Assembly: GCA_020746995.1 (NCBI GenBank)
Contig: JAGPXD010000003.1
Coordinates: forward strand, 5,456,001 to 5,520,000
DNA: 64,000 bases
Direction: 5' to 3'
DNA from: Plectosphaerella cucumerina
Taxonomy: Eukaryota; Ascomycota; Sordariomycetes; Glomerellales; Plectosphaerellaceae
Every line of letters begins with the position of its first letter. Position 1 is the stretch's first letter. Below are positions 53,742 to 64,000 of the stretch, piece by piece. Below the pieces are notes generated by a model. The model made no database searches. It was given only the letters and a program-made list of their open reading frames with translations, and was not told the DNA's origin. Both the position numbers and the translations under genes were made by a program.

Positions 53742-55530
53742 CTACACGTCTCTTTTCGTCATCCCCCAGACTGCTGAAGGACCACCTTGCGTCCATCTCT
53801 CCACCAACTGGAGGACAGCATCGGGCTGGTCGTGAGGAGACATATGACCGGCTTCATCAATGGTCACGACTGCCAGATTCTGCTCCTTCTTCATCCGGCC
53901 ACCAAATGTCTTCTCCCCACTCTCGTCCGAGTAGTACCAACTCTGTAAGTCCTGAGACCGATAGGCGGCGTGACCACTCCAAAGCAGGGAGTCATAGAGC
54001 CTGAGGACTCCCTCGGTGTTCCTACATCGCGGTCCAGTTCATCAGTCTCTTGCTACGTGGCAGCGGTTTGACGTGGCGAGTCTTCGGGTTCATCGGGCAC
54101 TTACACAACCACGTCGTTGTTGCCGTTAAGCACCAGAATTGGCGTCTTCTTGACGTCGAGAAGACGCCCAATCTCTCGAATTGAGGGTATGTACGCGTCT
54201 GACTTCTCGGCCCAATGCGAGTTGAAGTCCATGTTGACCGTTTGGAACTTCATCCTCTCGATTTGGAGCGCGTCCTGCACCCAGTCGAGATTAAGGAAAG
54301 ATGCAACCTGCTCCATACCTGTTCTACGTCAGCAATCACTCCTCCGGCAGTTCGACGTCGAGAAAACTTACCCATGCCTCCGCACATCGGCGGGTCGATG
54401 CAAGTCTTTCGATCATCATATGGGTTCTGGCCTCCGGCAACAACTTGCCTCTGGTACGGCTCAGCGACGTAATAGCACGTCTCCATCGCCGACCTGCACA
54501 CCTGCCCGTCGTACGTGGCATCGCACAGACGGCCCAAGTTCTCGCAAGACGAGTATCCCACCGCCATCTCTGCACAGGCGGATGAGTTGAAGCCATTTCC
54601 TGACGGTACAGCCCCTGGCGAGCAAAAGTGGTCGTAGACGCCTAGGAATGTCTGTGGGAGATTGACCGCTGCATCGACGAGAATGATCGAATCGAACGAG
54701 CGTCTCATCATGTCCGCATAGACGGGGCAGTACCGCCCTGCGAACGATTCTCCCGCAAAGTGCAGAGGGGCTTGGCGGAGATGAGGAAAGTGATCTTCCA
54801 GAAAAGCATCGAGAAACAGGTCCAAGTCAATCGCTGCCTCGGCGAGGGTTTCGGACCAGAGTTCTGGGTCGCCCGGGTCCGAGAAGCCCACACCGATGGG
54901 TTGGCTGTAAGGAATGTCAGTCAGGTCATCCTAACCCCTTCTCAGGGGAACTCACTCGATAAAAAGCATGTTGGAGAACGAAGTCCATGTTGACTCGGCC
55001 CTGACAGTGGCGGAACCATCCTCCGTCACCCGACAAGGTCCAGTCTCATGGAAAGCTCCCAGGAGAGACGAAGCCCCCGGTCCGCTATGGGAACGAATTC
55101 GCGTCAGCTGCCCCTCACTCCACGCCATCTTCTAGCTTCTCAATCGCGAATAGAGGTACTCACCCGTTAAGCCAGATGGTCACCGGCGCTGTCTCGGGTG
55201 ACTTGCGACTCTCAAAGAACCCTGTGAAACTGTGAGCAATCGTAGCTGCCCGTCCACCGCGAGCGGAAACTGACAGAAAAACATCTCTCTCCCACCAGAT
55301 ACCGGCACTGTCCCCGACCACTGTCGAGACCCAGCATCGCAGAGGGTGCTGTTCTGCTCGGTTATGCTGGCGCGTCGTCGTCCATGACCGAGGTGTGGCG
55401 ATGCCCCGTCGTCACTGTTATCGTGCAAGATCACCTGTTGGTTCAAATCGGATGTCGGTGCTGCAAGTGCAGACCAGTCAATGAGGGGAAGCGACAAGAG
55501 GAAAAAAGGGCGAGACCGGAGTGGATGCAT
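53742..55530 (-). CDS. Secreted serine carboxypeptidase (S10)
   Basis: Six exons: 55530-55275, 55221-55164, 55084-54956, 54904-54372, 54318-54105 and 54021-53742; 489 aa. A signal peptide ('MHPLRSRPFFLLSLPL') is chosen over a start eight codons earlier. Spliced landmarks: 'REMFFWFFESRKSPETAPVT', 'IWLNGGPGASSLLGAF' (oxyanion region), 'DQPIGVGFSD', nucleophile Ser in 'HFAGESFAGRYCP', catalytic Asp in 'LNGNNDVVV', and His in 'IDEAGHMSPHDQP'. Multiple Cys fit the disulfides of the family. Such enzymes remove C-terminal residues in vacuole or outside the cell; the leader points to secretion. All five introns are 50-85 nt with consistent phases. Divergent from the PLP-enzyme gene. Confidence 0.94.
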
Positions 55531-56046
55531 CTTGCTGGTTGTCCGCAACCACATGCAGTCAACTGACTGGCCGGAGTGCTTGACAAGGTAGGTACTGCAA
55601 CGGGTCTCTTAAGCATTACTCCTCGAAAACACCAGAAGATGATAAGCATTCATCCACCAATGGGCGAGATAAGTCAGATCAGTATCAACAGCCGTGGCAT
55701 GACGCCGCAGTGCCGGACGGTCGGCGACACCGGCTTTCGGCGGTGATGTGGCAATTATTACCCGAATAGGCAATCGGGAACGCCAACCTCGAAGGATCCA
55801 CTACGAGATAGGAACTCGACAACAACTTGGAGGGTTGTACGTAGCCCGGATGACATGAACATTTCGACGCTAAGCATCCGGATTGCGGTTTGGCCGGCCG
55901 AGAGGAATGGCCGTGATGTCGAAACATTGGGCTCTACGTGTTGACAGCATCGTTCATGTTCTCAACGAACAACCATCGACCTTGGCAAAAGACACACTGC
56001 CCGAAAACAAGACAAACTTCCCCGAAAGAGCCTTTCCAGCCTTGAA
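55531..56046. other. Divergent promoter of carboxypeptidase and PLP-enzyme genes
   Basis: 516 bp; no gene, repeat or clear operator recognised. Confidence 0.6.
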
Positions 56047-57503
56047 ATGATTCTCGAGTTCGGCCCATCACAGCGAGCCCTGGCCGCGGCCAGCGAAGGC
56101 CCCGCCTGGGACATGATGGAGTCGTACAAGCCTGTCCCCCGCTACGACCCAGACTCATGCCCCGAAGGGCTAATTGACCTCTCCGGCGCCGTCAACGGCC
56201 TCATGGGCGACTGGATGGCCCGCTTCATCGCGGAAAAACCCGAGATTCGACAAGAATGGCTCTCCTATGGTGCCATTGCGGGATCTGAAGGCCTGCGCCG
56301 CGCCGCCGCCGGCTTCTTCAACCGTTATTTCGACCCGGACCCTCTGATCACAGGGGAAGACATCATCGCCGCCAACGGCGTTACATCCCTCATTGACCTC
56401 ATGGCGTGGACGCTGTGCGATCATGGCGACGCAGTTCTCTACCCCACGCCCAACTTCTACATGCTCGACTGCGATCTCCGGACTCGAGCAGCCGTGCAGA
56501 CCGTCCCTTTTTCGACGAGTTCACTTCCTGACCCATTCCGGGACGACGCAGCTCAAGCCATGGTCGAGCTCGCTGAAGTCGCTGCGCGGGACTTTGAGCG
56601 CCGAGATGGCCGGCACAAGTGCAAGGTGCTTTTCCTGTGCAACCCCGCGAACCCCCATGGACGCTGCTGGTCGCCCGTCACCATCAGGGCCTTGTCCATG
56701 TGGTGTGCCAGAAGGGGCATGCATCTGGTTGTTGATGAGATCTATGCAATGTCCGATTTTTCGAAAGACACGACGTCGCGGTTTAGGTCCTGCCTTTCCG
56801 TCATCGGGGACGGAGTACTTCGGCAGAACGTTCATTGTCTGTACGGGCTGAGTAAGGACTTCGGAATGGGAGGGCTCAGAGTCGGATTCATGGTCACGCA
56901 GAGTACGGCCGTTCGCAAAGCGGCCCAGGAAGCAACGTGAGTGTTCATAAGTTGAAACGAGACTGGCCCCTGATGTTCAGATAGGTGGTTCACTTGGGTG
57001 ACGGCATTTTCAGACGCCTTCGCCACTCGGTTCCTTTCAGATCTCGATACTGTTGATGGCTTCCTCAGGCTATACCGCCATCGTCTAGGTCGAGAGTACG
57101 ACGATACTGCGAGAGCACTGGCCCGCCATCAGATACCTTTCGCGCCAGCCACTGCCGGGCTCTTTGTCTATCTCGATCTCAGCTCATGGCTTCACCACTT
57201 CTGCGATCATCAGACCCAAACTCTCGTCACCAGAAGGGCTCATGCAATGAGCCCAGAGCTGCATTTGCTGAAGTGGATCGCCGACCACGGCGTCCTTCTC
57301 AACGCCGGCGAGGTGAGTTCTGACCAGATGGAGACCGTATCTGCAATGCGTGCTCGCTAACATCAGTCCAGTTCGCAGGATCTGACCAGCCTGGGCACTT
57401 CAGAATGGTCTTCAGCGAGTTTCCCGACGCCATGAACTTGGCGCTGCAACGGATTCGGAATGCCTTGGATCGCCTGGAGCATCAAAGACCTCATGCATTC
57501 TAG
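56047..57503 (+). CDS. PLP-dependent class I/II aminotransferase, ACC-synthase-like
   Basis: Three exons, 56047-56936, 56985-57312 and 57372-57503, introns of 48 and 59 nt; 449 aa. Fold-type I landmarks: 'GLIDLSGAVNGLMGDWM', 'WLSYGAIAGSEGLRRAAAGF', the PLP-ring stacking region 'TPNFYMLDCDLR', 'LFLCNPANPHGRCWS' with the Asn, 'HLVVDEIYAMSDF' with the Asp, the Schiff-base Lys270 in 'YGLSKDFGMGGLRVGF', and the carboxylate-binding Arg near the end ('PGHFRMVFSE'). Overall layout resembles 1-aminocyclopropane-1-carboxylate synthase-like proteins of fungi, many of which are transaminases or beta-lyases. The stop is 60 bp from that of a RidA gene. RidA removes reactive enamines released by PLP enzymes, so the pairing is suggestive. 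Confidence 0.92.
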
Positions 57504-57563
57504 ATCATGTTTCATTTTGTCTACATGCAAGAAGACAGTGTAGATATAATTTCCAAGTCCCCA

Positions 57564-58079
57564 TCACGTGTTCAGGAACGCAGTGCACTCGATCTCAACA
57601 TCTGTTCCAAAGGGGAGCTCAAACACAGCCACGCACGTACGGGCCTCGATGGCAGTCAGCAGTGAGACCGGAGGCGACACTCCCAGAGGCAGCGGAGCTT
57701 ACCGGCTTGTTCTCCCATACGAAGAACTCGTCATAAGCCTCGTTGATGAGGCCGAAGTTGCTGAACTTTGTGATGTAGATGTTCATCTTGACCACATTGC
57801 GAAGGTTGCTTCCCGAGGCCTCGAGGATGGCCGACAGATTCGTGAGTGCTTGTCTCTGCAGACAACCCTGTGATCAGCGCATGAATGAGGACAGCGAGTG
57901 TCAACCAGACGTACCGCCCGGTCCTTGACAGTGCCTTCAACCAGCTGGAACTCATCGCCAGGAAGGAGACCGATGTTGCCGGAGCAGTAGACCGTGCCAT
58001 TGTACTTGACGGCCTGAGAGAACTGCGGCAGAGGCTTCGGCGCCGCGTCCGTCTTGACGACTTCGAATGTCTGGCTCAT
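57564..58079 (-). CDS. RidA/YjgF family enamine-imine deaminase
   Basis: Three exons, 58079-57915, 57855-57703 and 57644-57564, introns of 59 and 58 nt; 132 aa, the normal family length. Landmarks: 'KPLPQFSQAVKYNGTVYCSG' with the N-terminal motif, 'SGNIGLLPG', 'RQALTNLSAILEASGSNLRN', and the final 'ARTCVAVFELPFGTDVEIEC' with the substrate-carboxylate Arg. The protein forms trimers that hydrolyse 2-aminoacrylate and related enamines to keto acids, protecting PLP enzymes. It faces the PLP-enzyme gene tail to tail and is divergent from an M20 hydrolase gene (436 bp between starts). The Arg in 'ARTC' suggests an active deaminase. Cytosolic or mitochondrial; no clear presequence. Confidence 0.94.
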
Positions 58080-58515
58080 GATGAATGGATGGATGAGGGG
58101 TAGTGCTTGGTACAGAACCTCGGCTTCGGGAGGTGCTGTCAATCAAGAGGAGGGGCTGATTTGTACCCGAGCAACCTGCCCCTCATTTGGTTATACTCCA
58201 TCCACCGAGTCCCGAGTCTGGAGCAGTCTAGTCCTAAAACGGCATATCTTTGCGGAAATAGTTGAAGAATCGTCTGCGGGTCTTGACAAATTTGCAAATT
58301 TGCGTCTTATGGTCCAGAGTCATGATTGCTGTGTGGCACAGGGCCTGTCCGAAACAAAAAGGGGTGGTTGACAGCCAGGGACCCGGGGTTCATGAAGCGC
58401 CCGCCAGCACAGGTACCACCACCACCTGCTGTGAGCATACATGTATGCTTCAAACTCAAGTCTCCCCCTACGCTGCAATCATCCAACATCAACATCACCC
58501 ACACAAAGAACCACC
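58080..58515. other. Divergent promoter of RidA and M20 hydrolase genes
   Basis: 436 bp. Frames entering from either gene have no coding character. No operator or repeat recognised. Confidence 0.6.
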
Positions 58516-59817
58516 ATGAACATGAGATTACATCCCAGCCGCTCTGGGCTTCCCGCCAGAATTCTCAAAGACTACGCTCCCGACTACAGCGTCTACGAAG
58601 ATCTTTACAAACACTTCCACGCCAACGCCGAGCTACCATGGCAAGAACAGCAAACAGCAGCAAAGGTCGCCCAGACCCTACGCTCGCTCTCCCCAGACCT
58701 TGAGATCACCACCGGAATCGGCGGCCACGGCCTCATCGCCATCCTCCGCAACGGCGATGGTCCCACCGTCCTCCTCCGCGCCGACATGGACGGCCTCCCC
58801 GTCAAAGAGCTGACCGGCCTCGACTACGCCTGCCACAACACCATGCCCGACGCCGACGGCACCATCCAGCCCGTCATGCACGCGTGCGGCCACGATATGC
58901 ACATCACGGCCCTCCTAGCGGCAGCTGACGTACTCGTTCGCAGCAGGCCCGAGTGGAGCGGAACCATCGTCCTCCTGTTCCAACCAGCCGAGGAAAAGAG
59001 CACAGGCGCTAAGGCCATGGTCGACGCCGGCCTCTTTACCTCCCTCGGCTGCCCCGTCCCAGATGTCATCCTCGGCCAACATGTCTTCCCCGCAAAGGCT
59101 GGGACTCTCAGCACCTGTGCAGGCCCCATCATGGCCGGCACCGCTGGGCTACTGGTGACGGTGTACGGCAGAGGCGGCCACGGCAGCAGCCCGCATCTGA
59201 CGGTTGACCCCGTTGTGCTGGCGAGTCACATCGTCGTCAGGCTGCAGACTATCGTGAGCCGAGAGACGCCCCCCGACGACGTGGCGGTCGTTACTGTCGG
59301 CGCCATCAGTGCCGGCTCAGCCGAGAACATCATCAGCGACGAGGCCACCCTGCGCATTAACACCCGCAGCCTCCGGCCGGAGCGCCGAGCCGCGATTCTA
59401 GAGGCTATCGAGCGCATCGTCCGCGCAGAGTGCGTCGCATCAGGATGTACCCGCGAGCCATCCATCACACCTACCGTCTCGACACTTCCGATGGACAACG
59501 ACACCAAAGTCGCAGCCCGCGTCGGACGCGCTTTTCAGAGCCACTTTGGCGACGCCTTCGACCCTGATATGAGGCCGGTCCCTGCCAGCGAGGATTTCAA
59601 CCAGCTGGCCATCGCAGTGGAGAGGCCGTACCTTTTTTGGTTCTTCGGCGGCCATGATCCTGAAGATTACGAGAGAAGGGAGAGGGAGGGCACTTTGGCT
59701 GGCATCCCGTCTAACCATAGCCCCTTCTTTGCTCCAGTCTTGTCTCTGACCTTGAAGACGGGAACAGAAGCTATGGTTGTTGCTGCGCTTTCGTATGTCG
59801 CCACAGACACGGAATAG
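58516..59817 (+). CDS. M20 metallo-amidohydrolase (IAA-amino acid hydrolase / hippurate hydrolase type)
   Basis: A 433-aa intronless protein; the start is set at CCACCATGAAC (58516) although the frame is open further upstream. Dinuclear metal-site landmarks of the M20D group: 'LLRADMDGLPVKE', 'VMHACGHDMHITALLAAAD' (His and Asp), 'LLFQPAEEKSTGAKAMVDAG' (catalytic and metal Glu), 'VYGRGGHGSSPH' in the dimerisation domain, 'PVPASEDFNQLA' and 'NHSPFFAPV' near the end. Enzymes of this group cleave amide bonds of N-acyl amino acids such as auxin conjugates, hippurate or N-acetyl-amino acids. No leader, so cytosolic. It stands between RidA and an ABCC transporter gene. Substrate cannot be assigned from sequence. 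Confidence 0.94.
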   Translation: MNMRLHPSRSGLPARILKDYAPDYSVYEDLYKHFHANAELPWQEQQTAAKVAQTLRSLSPDLEITTGIGGHGLIAILRNGDGPTVLLRADMDGLPVKELTGLDYACHNTMPDADGTIQPVMHACGHDMHITALLAAADVLVRSRPEWSGTIVLLFQPAEEKSTGAKAMVDAGLFTSLGCPVPDVILGQHVFPAKAGTLSTCAGPIMAGTAGLLVTVYGRGGHGSSPHLTVDPVVLASHIVVRLQTIVSRETPPDDVAVVTVGAISAGSAENIISDEATLRINTRSLRPERRAAILEAIERIVRAECVASGCTREPSITPTVSTLPMDNDTKVAARVGRAFQSHFGDAFDPDMRPVPASEDFNQLAIAVERPYLFWFFGGHDPEDYERREREGTLAGIPSNHSPFFAPVLSLTLKTGTEAMVVAALSYVATDTE

Positions 59818-60080
59818 GCCCGACTGGTTTACTGCGTAGACTCATGTACTTCCCTTCATTAGTCCACCTTTGTGTATCGTGATCGGGTAACTAGGTAATC
59901 AATGATAAGAAGTTGCGTTTCAATGAACATGAAGAACTGATCGCCTGCGAAGCATGCGCAGACAAATGACTGGATTGCATGCATCTACCTTAGGTACGAT
60001 ACTTCGATGACGGTTCATGCTCCTCCTTCAACGAGCGAAAGTATCGCCAATAGTCCCAAAGTCTCAAAAGCCGAGGTGAT

Positions 60081-63000
60081 CTAGTGTCCAATCCCGTACA
60101 TTTTCATAGCCTGTTCAAGCAACTCTGCGCTCTCGGCGATCATGTCGTAATAGGGACCTTCGCCCCTGCCAAGCAAAGCCGCGGGCGTATCAAACGCAGC
60201 GACCTTCCCGTGATCAAGCACGAGGACCCTGTCGTAGTGAAGCTAGCGGTTAAAAGCGTTAGTAAGGCAAGTCGAATGTGGGCCGGAAGTAGAACGTACC
60301 GTCAGCTCCAGCCGGTGCAAAACTGCCAAGGTCGTGGTGCTCCGTAGCTCGCCGAAGATGACATCGTGGCATCGCGCCTCGCCCGCCGCGTCCATGCCGG
60401 ATGTCGCTGAAAAGACGTCAACAGATGAGCTTGAACCAGAATGTGCGCAGAACATACCTTCGTCCATAACCAGGACCTTAGACCGCTGGACCACCGCCCG
60501 GGCAAGGAGTAGTAATTGCAGCTCTCCCTTGGACAAGTTTGACCTAGTTGCGACCAGAGTCAGTTGCTGATCATGATGCAGACGAGAATTTGTGAGACTC
60601 ACTTGGGACCAACGACTGTGTCCAGTAAGGCAGCGCCTTCTGGCAAGATGTCTTCTCCCACGCCGAGCATCTTGTGGACGATGGAGAGGCCTCCGCAGAT
60701 GCGTAGAGCGTCCAGAATTCCATCATCATCAGAAAGACCCATAGGGTCAAGGTTCTGGCGGACAGTGCCTGAGAAGATGAGCTGTGTCTGCGGAACGACA
60801 GCCAAGCTGGTGCGAAGCCGGACGTCACCGACACTTGCGACGTCGACATCGTCGACGAGGATCTGCCCTGCAGTCTGGTCCATCAACTTCAGCAGGGCAA
60901 GCACCATGGACGACTTCCCGGCGCCAGTGCGGCCGATTATGGCGACTTTTTCGCCGGGGTTGACGCTGAAACTAATGGAGTTCAGGGAGTCTGGAAGTCC
61001 AGGTCGGTGTCGTGCGCTCACATTGCGGAACTCGACGCGCCCGTTATGAGGCCACGCCTGCTCGTGATCGCTATCTGAGTACGGCGCTAGTAGGGGCGCC
61101 ATAAGTTCGGGCGCATCGATTACAAACGCCGCATCAGAATCCGAGGCTTCGGCAATGCGTGTCACGGACACGGCGTCCGATTCAAACTGAGCTGTGACCT
61201 TCGCAATGTTGCTCAGCGTTCCGGTGACCTGGAAGACGTACGTCATGACGAAGCCGAGGATGCCCGGCTCGGCGGAAGAGGCCAGTAAGGCGCCAGCGGC
61301 GGCCACCTGCAGAACGATGGACAAGATCTCGAGTCGAACGGCAATCCAAAGATCCGTGCAGGCGAGAGGCCACACCGCACGAACGTTGAACGCTATGTGC
61401 TCATCAAAATCGTCTTTGCGACGCTCCTGCATGCCGTGCATGGAGAAGAGAACACGGCCGGACTCGGCCTCCTGGAGACATTCGAGCAGCGGTGCCCTGC
61501 TCTCGGCATCAAGATGGCGAAGCTGCCTTAGCTTCACCAGGTACGCTCGCTGAATGTAGTGGCACGCAGCCATGAGTGGCACGACAAAAAGTACACTCAC
61601 TGGCATGGCTGCGATGAGGACGCTGCAGGAAAGTGTGAGGTTGACATATTGTCCGGCCAGGGATGCAAGTGAGCCGTTGAGAGAGCCGTCCACGCGTCCG
61701 ACATCGTTGGTGAAGAGGTTGAGGATGTTGGCCGAGGGTGTTGTCTGAAAGTAAGAGAGGTCGCGGAGCAGAACACCCGCAGTCAGCTTGGCGTGAAGCG
61801 CTGTGGCCGCAGGGACAATGCAGAGGGCGTAGAGAGTGTAAACAAAAATGTAGAAACATGCGCCCTGGCTGAGTGACAAGATGCCAAAAAGTCCCAGACA
61901 GCGGAACAGGTCGGTTTCACTGGTCTGGGTGGCTAGGATTTTGAGGACGTATGTTCCGGAAACGGATGACATGCGGGCGAGGAGAAGTATGCCGAGAGCG
62001 AGGGGCCATCCGAGCTTCTTGCAGGAAGAAAGATATCCGTAGAGGGCTCCCCGAGGATTGGCAGATGTCGCCTTCTTGTTGGTGGGCTCCCCGTTCAACG
62101 GGGCCATCGAACCCCCCTCTAACGACTCTTCGGCGACATGGACGTCGACAATCGGGGCCTGATAATCATTAGGATCGGGCAAGAAGTCGATGAATGCGCT
62201 CAGTGTCGAAGAACTTACCAGCTTGGCCAGAGGCGCGTTCGTCTTAATAGCGTCCGCACCTCTGTGCTTGGTGACCTCAAAGACCGGAGGATCATGTGTT
62301 TGAGGTGATGTTTCAGGAGGTGACAGTAACTCATCCAGATGGGCGTCCTTGCTCTCCACAGTTCGAAGGCTACCGTTCTCAATGAGGTACGTGAATGTAG
62401 CCTGAGCCAGAACCAGTGGGTGCGACGTGCAGATGATTCTTGTAGACCGTCCAAGCAGACCAGTCGGGCCCAGAAGGCGCCGGACAATCGTGGCCGAGAC
62501 GCGGACATCCAAGGCGGCAAGGGGGTCGTCCAATGCGAAGAGGTCGGCCTGTGAGTACGCGGCTCGAGCCAGGCAGATGCGTGCACACTGGCCCCCAGAC
62601 AGGGCAGAGGTGCCAGCAACCAAAGTGCTGTCACCGTGGTGAAGGTTGGAAAAGTCTGTATCGAGACAACATGCGTGGATGACACGCTTATATCGTCGAT
62701 CATCATAAGGCTGACCGAAGAGGATGTTGTCGCGGAGACTTCCGCCGATCATGGTGGGCTTTTGTCCGACGTAGGCAACCCGATGTCGCTTCTGAGCTTC
62801 CCGAGCAAGAGCCAACAGTAGGGTGGATTTGCCACTCCCCATTGACCCTGTGATGGCAGAGAGAGACCCGGGAGGAACAGCCAGGGAGCCACTGCTGATC
62901 AAGATGTTGCCGCCCGGCCAGCCGGCTCTCATGATGTTTGTAGTGAGTGCCGTGTCTTTGCTCCAAGCTCGTGAGCCCGAAAGGCCGTCAAGCTCGACGC

Positions 63001-64000
63001 TGATGTTGTCTTGTGAAAGGTTTAGGTAAGAGACAACGCGAGTGGCTGATGTCTTGACGAGCTGGAGGTTTGATGCGAGAGTCGAGACCTGGGTGAGACT
63101 GGCGTTGAGCATGGTGAAGAGGATGATGAGGGTGAAGATCAGCCCATTGGTGAGCGGCACATGCAATAGCAGCATGACGCCGAATGCAACGATTGTGAGG
63201 GCCGCGGGCATCGACTGCATGTAGGTGACAAGCCCCGAGGCGGACAAGGCACTCTTCTGCAGTGTTTTGAGCTCCTCTCGACGTCGTTCGGCGACGAGGC
63301 GGGCCAATACGGACTCCCAAGCGTGCATTTTGATGGCGGTGATGGAGTTCAGGACCTCCCCGACAAGCGTCGCACGCTCATCCTTGGCGGACATGTTGGC
63401 TGAGATCCAAAAGGCCATCGATCGAAGCATCAAGCCAAGGACGGAAGACGCAAGGGCTATGAGGATGACCACGGCCAAAAAAGCTTGCCACGGCAGGAGG
63501 TAGGCCAGTCCTCCGAGGCAAAGGAAGACCTGGATTGGAAAGGTCCAGACGTCGGGGTAGGCTTGAGCGCAGCGGTAAAGAGTCATCGTGTCGACCTCGG
63601 CCAAGACTGCAAGGTCAGGGGCGGGGGTTTTGGGTCTGGCGTCGCCCAGGGCTAACGTCTTGTTGTGCAACAAGACGCAGAGGGCGCTTCGGTAACGGAC
63701 CGAAAGGCTGCGAAGGTAGAGGCCACTGTAATTGCCCGCCAGGGCCCCTAGGGCGCGCGAGCAGAACAATGCCATGACGTTGACATTGGTCGGACGCTGG
63801 AGCAGGGCGCGCAACTGCCAGGGAATGGCGAACACGGAGAGGTCGCAAAAGAGGCGGAGAAGGGTAGCGAAGGCGAGCTCGCGAGCGTGCTGGCGGCGGA
63901 TGAATTGCCAGAACAGGGTGTCAGCGGAACTGCTAGAGTTGGAGACGTCTTGGGCTGCGAGACGGAGGGCGGCGAGGTAGTCCTCGCTGGGCGTGAGAGA
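60081..64000 (-). CDS. ABCC-type (MRP) full ABC transporter, N-terminus beyond the window
   Basis: Exons 64000-60603 (open at the window edge), 60543-60458, 60406-60301 and 60243-60081; about 1250 aa visible. TMD1 to NBD1 to TMD2 to NBD2. NBD1 has Walker A 'GSMGSGKST', signature 'LSGGQ' and Walker B 'LFALDDPLAALD', with Asp instead of the catalytic Glu, as usual in ABCC. NBD2 has Walker A 'IGRTGAGKSS', 'VPQTQLIFSGTVRQNLDPMG', and Walker B 'VLVMDEATSGMD' restored by splicing. Its signature reads 'LSKGE', with Glu where Gln is expected. The reading frame is open at base 64000. Such transporters export conjugated or amphipathic metabolites at the plasma or vacuolar membrane. The M20 gene is convergent, 263 bp away. 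Confidence 0.95.

Overview
The window is nuclear DNA of a filamentous ascomycete, probably a sordariomycete (an inference). The evidence is that most genes are split by 47-80 nt GT-AG introns, and that the families are typical of Pezizomycotina: fungalysin, Zn2Cys6 regulators, fungal rhodopsin-fold (PTH11-like) protein, 2EXR protein and a HeLo-NACHT-ankyrin NLR. Exon structures were worked out by hand from splice signals. Each stated join keeps the reading frame and adds up to whole codons.

Layout. 1-6.2 kb: end of a secreted fungalysin, a small unknown protein, then a same-strand pair of leaderless proteins, a zinc phospholipase C-like protein and an S8 subtilase. 6.6-9.1 kb: two genes that still read through in one frame but carry internal stop codons (2EXR protein; Cys-rich GPI-anchored wall protein). 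9.3-11.1 kb: secreted GH43. 13.3-22 kb: P450, Zn2Cys6 regulator, 2OG-Fe(II) dioxygenase and NCS1 permease, with repeated CGG-type palindromic boxes between the last two. 22.4-30.9 kb: housekeeping block (peptidyl-tRNA hydrolase, ELP3, succinyl-CoA ligase alpha, UBC1-type E2 and RPT2 head to head). 31.8-41.6 kb: SDR, PTH11-like membrane protein, a large NLR, and an ARMT1-type damage-control phosphatase. 41.9-47.4 kb: a second Zn2Cys6 regulator divergent from an MFS exporter. 48.4-53.4 kb: a 700-aa orphan ending exactly on a 17-bp minisatellite, a type I membrane protein of unknown function and an EBP-type sterol isomerase-like protein. 53.7-64 kb: secreted serine carboxypeptidase, ACC-synthase-like PLP enzyme, RidA deaminase, M20 amidohydrolase, and an ABCC transporter running off the end.

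Functional links (inference): the protease/PLC-like pair recalls the protease-effector pairs of fungal regulated cell death. P450-regulator-dioxygenase-permease looks like a small co-regulated metabolic locus. PLP enzyme plus RidA plus amidohydrolase plus ABCC exporter could form an amino-acid-derived metabolite module. No transposon, CRISPR, rRNA or convincing tRNA gene was found.
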